From the NCBI GenBank assembly GCA_004154925.1, contig QJNS01000022.1, positions 124,001 to 188,000 on the forward strand: a DNA stretch of 64,000 bases, given 5' to 3'. The notes under the pieces are model-generated. The model did not search any database and was not told the DNA's origin. It saw only the letters and a list, made by a program, of their open reading frames with translations. The position numbers and the translations under genes were made by a program. Position 1 is the stretch's first letter, and each line of letters opens with the position of its first letter. Below are positions 63,614 through 64,000 of the stretch, in pieces. This DNA comes from Monosporascus cannonballus. Its lineage: Eukaryota > Ascomycota > Sordariomycetes > Xylariales.

Positions 63614-64000
63614 TTAACCCGACGCAGCGGCCGCCTCGCTAGTCGGCAGCGTGGCCGCGGTGCCAGCGAGGTTCGTCGTCTTGGCCTGGGGGTTCTTGGT
63701 GTAGTAGTTGGAGATGGCAGACTTGATGGCATCCTCGGCCAACATGGAGCAATGTACTATATTTCCCGATAGTCAGCATCAGACCTAAAGACCAGGAGCA
63801 CGGCAGATAGATGGATAGACAAGTCAGATAAATCAGGTAATATTACTTACACTTGACAGGGGGCAGGCACAGCTCCTTGGCGATCTGGGTGTTCTTGATC
63901 TTGGCGGCCTCGTCGAGGGTCATGCCGCGGACGAGCTCGGTGAGGTAGCTGGAGCTGGCGATGGCGCTGCCGCAGCCGAAAGTCTTGAACTTGACATCGG
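63614..64000 (-). CDS. ISU1: Isu1, mitochondrial iron-sulfur cluster scaffold, C-terminal part
   Basis: Partial: exons 64000-63851 (continuing beyond the window) and 63756-63614, with a 94-nt intron (GTAAGT...ATATAG). The visible 96 residues are nearly invariant for the IscU/Isu family: [36 protein letters not shown], then [31 protein letters not shown] and KLHCS carry two of the three cluster-binding cysteines; the first lies outside the window. LPPVK is the motif recognised by the dedicated Hsp70 (Ssq1 with Jac1). Isu1 receives sulfur from Nfs1 and is where [2Fe-2S] clusters are built in the matrix. An Ala/Thr-rich tail of about 25 residues after YYTKNP extends beyond the usual end. Confidence 0.97.

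Overview
The window looks like a chromosome segment of a filamentous ascomycete (Pezizomycotina). Sordariomycetes are plausible, but the sequence does not prove it. The evidence is short GT-AG introns of about 50-110 nt, three recognisable fungal housekeeping genes (RFT1, DBP3, ISU1), and a large AT-rich block with the signature of repeat-induced point mutation (RIP). In that block C to T (and G to A) changes have filled every frame with stops and depleted CpA/TpG, while CpG (acg, tcg) stays common.

Positions 1-41545 are a transposon graveyard with no intact gene. Two copies of one Ty3/Gypsy family are complete from end to end: 375-7186 (target duplication CATAT) and 34968-41540 (target duplication CCAGG). 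Between them lie an LTR of the same family (7592-8008), a minus-strand Gypsy relic (about 9230-16080), an 11.7-kb element of a second Gypsy-type family (16085-27753, 285-bp LTRs, TTAT duplication), and a rearranged internal fragment of the first family (about 27825-32950) broken by an inverted segment. Reverse transcriptase, RNase H, protease and integrase remnants can be read in places, but nothing can be functional.

Positions 41546-64000 have gene-like composition. A 676-bp non-autonomous hAT-type element (41840-42515), with a 12-bp TIR and an 8-bp target duplication, sits at the boundary. Then come a 603-aa membrane protein of unknown function (43670-45546, +), a small four-helix membrane protein (48143-48813, +), a many-exon dynamin-superfamily/SLIP-GC-like large GTPase (49569-53660, -), a RIP-damaged Tc1/mariner transposon (54523-55862), RFT1 (56017-57990, +), DBP3 (58080-60047, -, convergent with RFT1) and the 3' part of ISU1 (63614 to the window edge, -).

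The genes do not form a pathway or cluster. RFT1 (ER glycosylation), DBP3 (60S ribosome assembly) and ISU1 (mitochondrial Fe-S assembly) are unrelated core genes, and the other three are accessory or uncharacterised. I found no CRISPR array, rRNA, convincing tRNA or secondary-metabolite cluster, and no clearly new multi-gene system. The most interesting observations are the fold-back hAT-like element with helically phased 10-bp repeats, mutation that falls away at the outer edges of the LTR elements, and the GTPase gene with two predicted GC-AG introns and a possible 10-nt exon.
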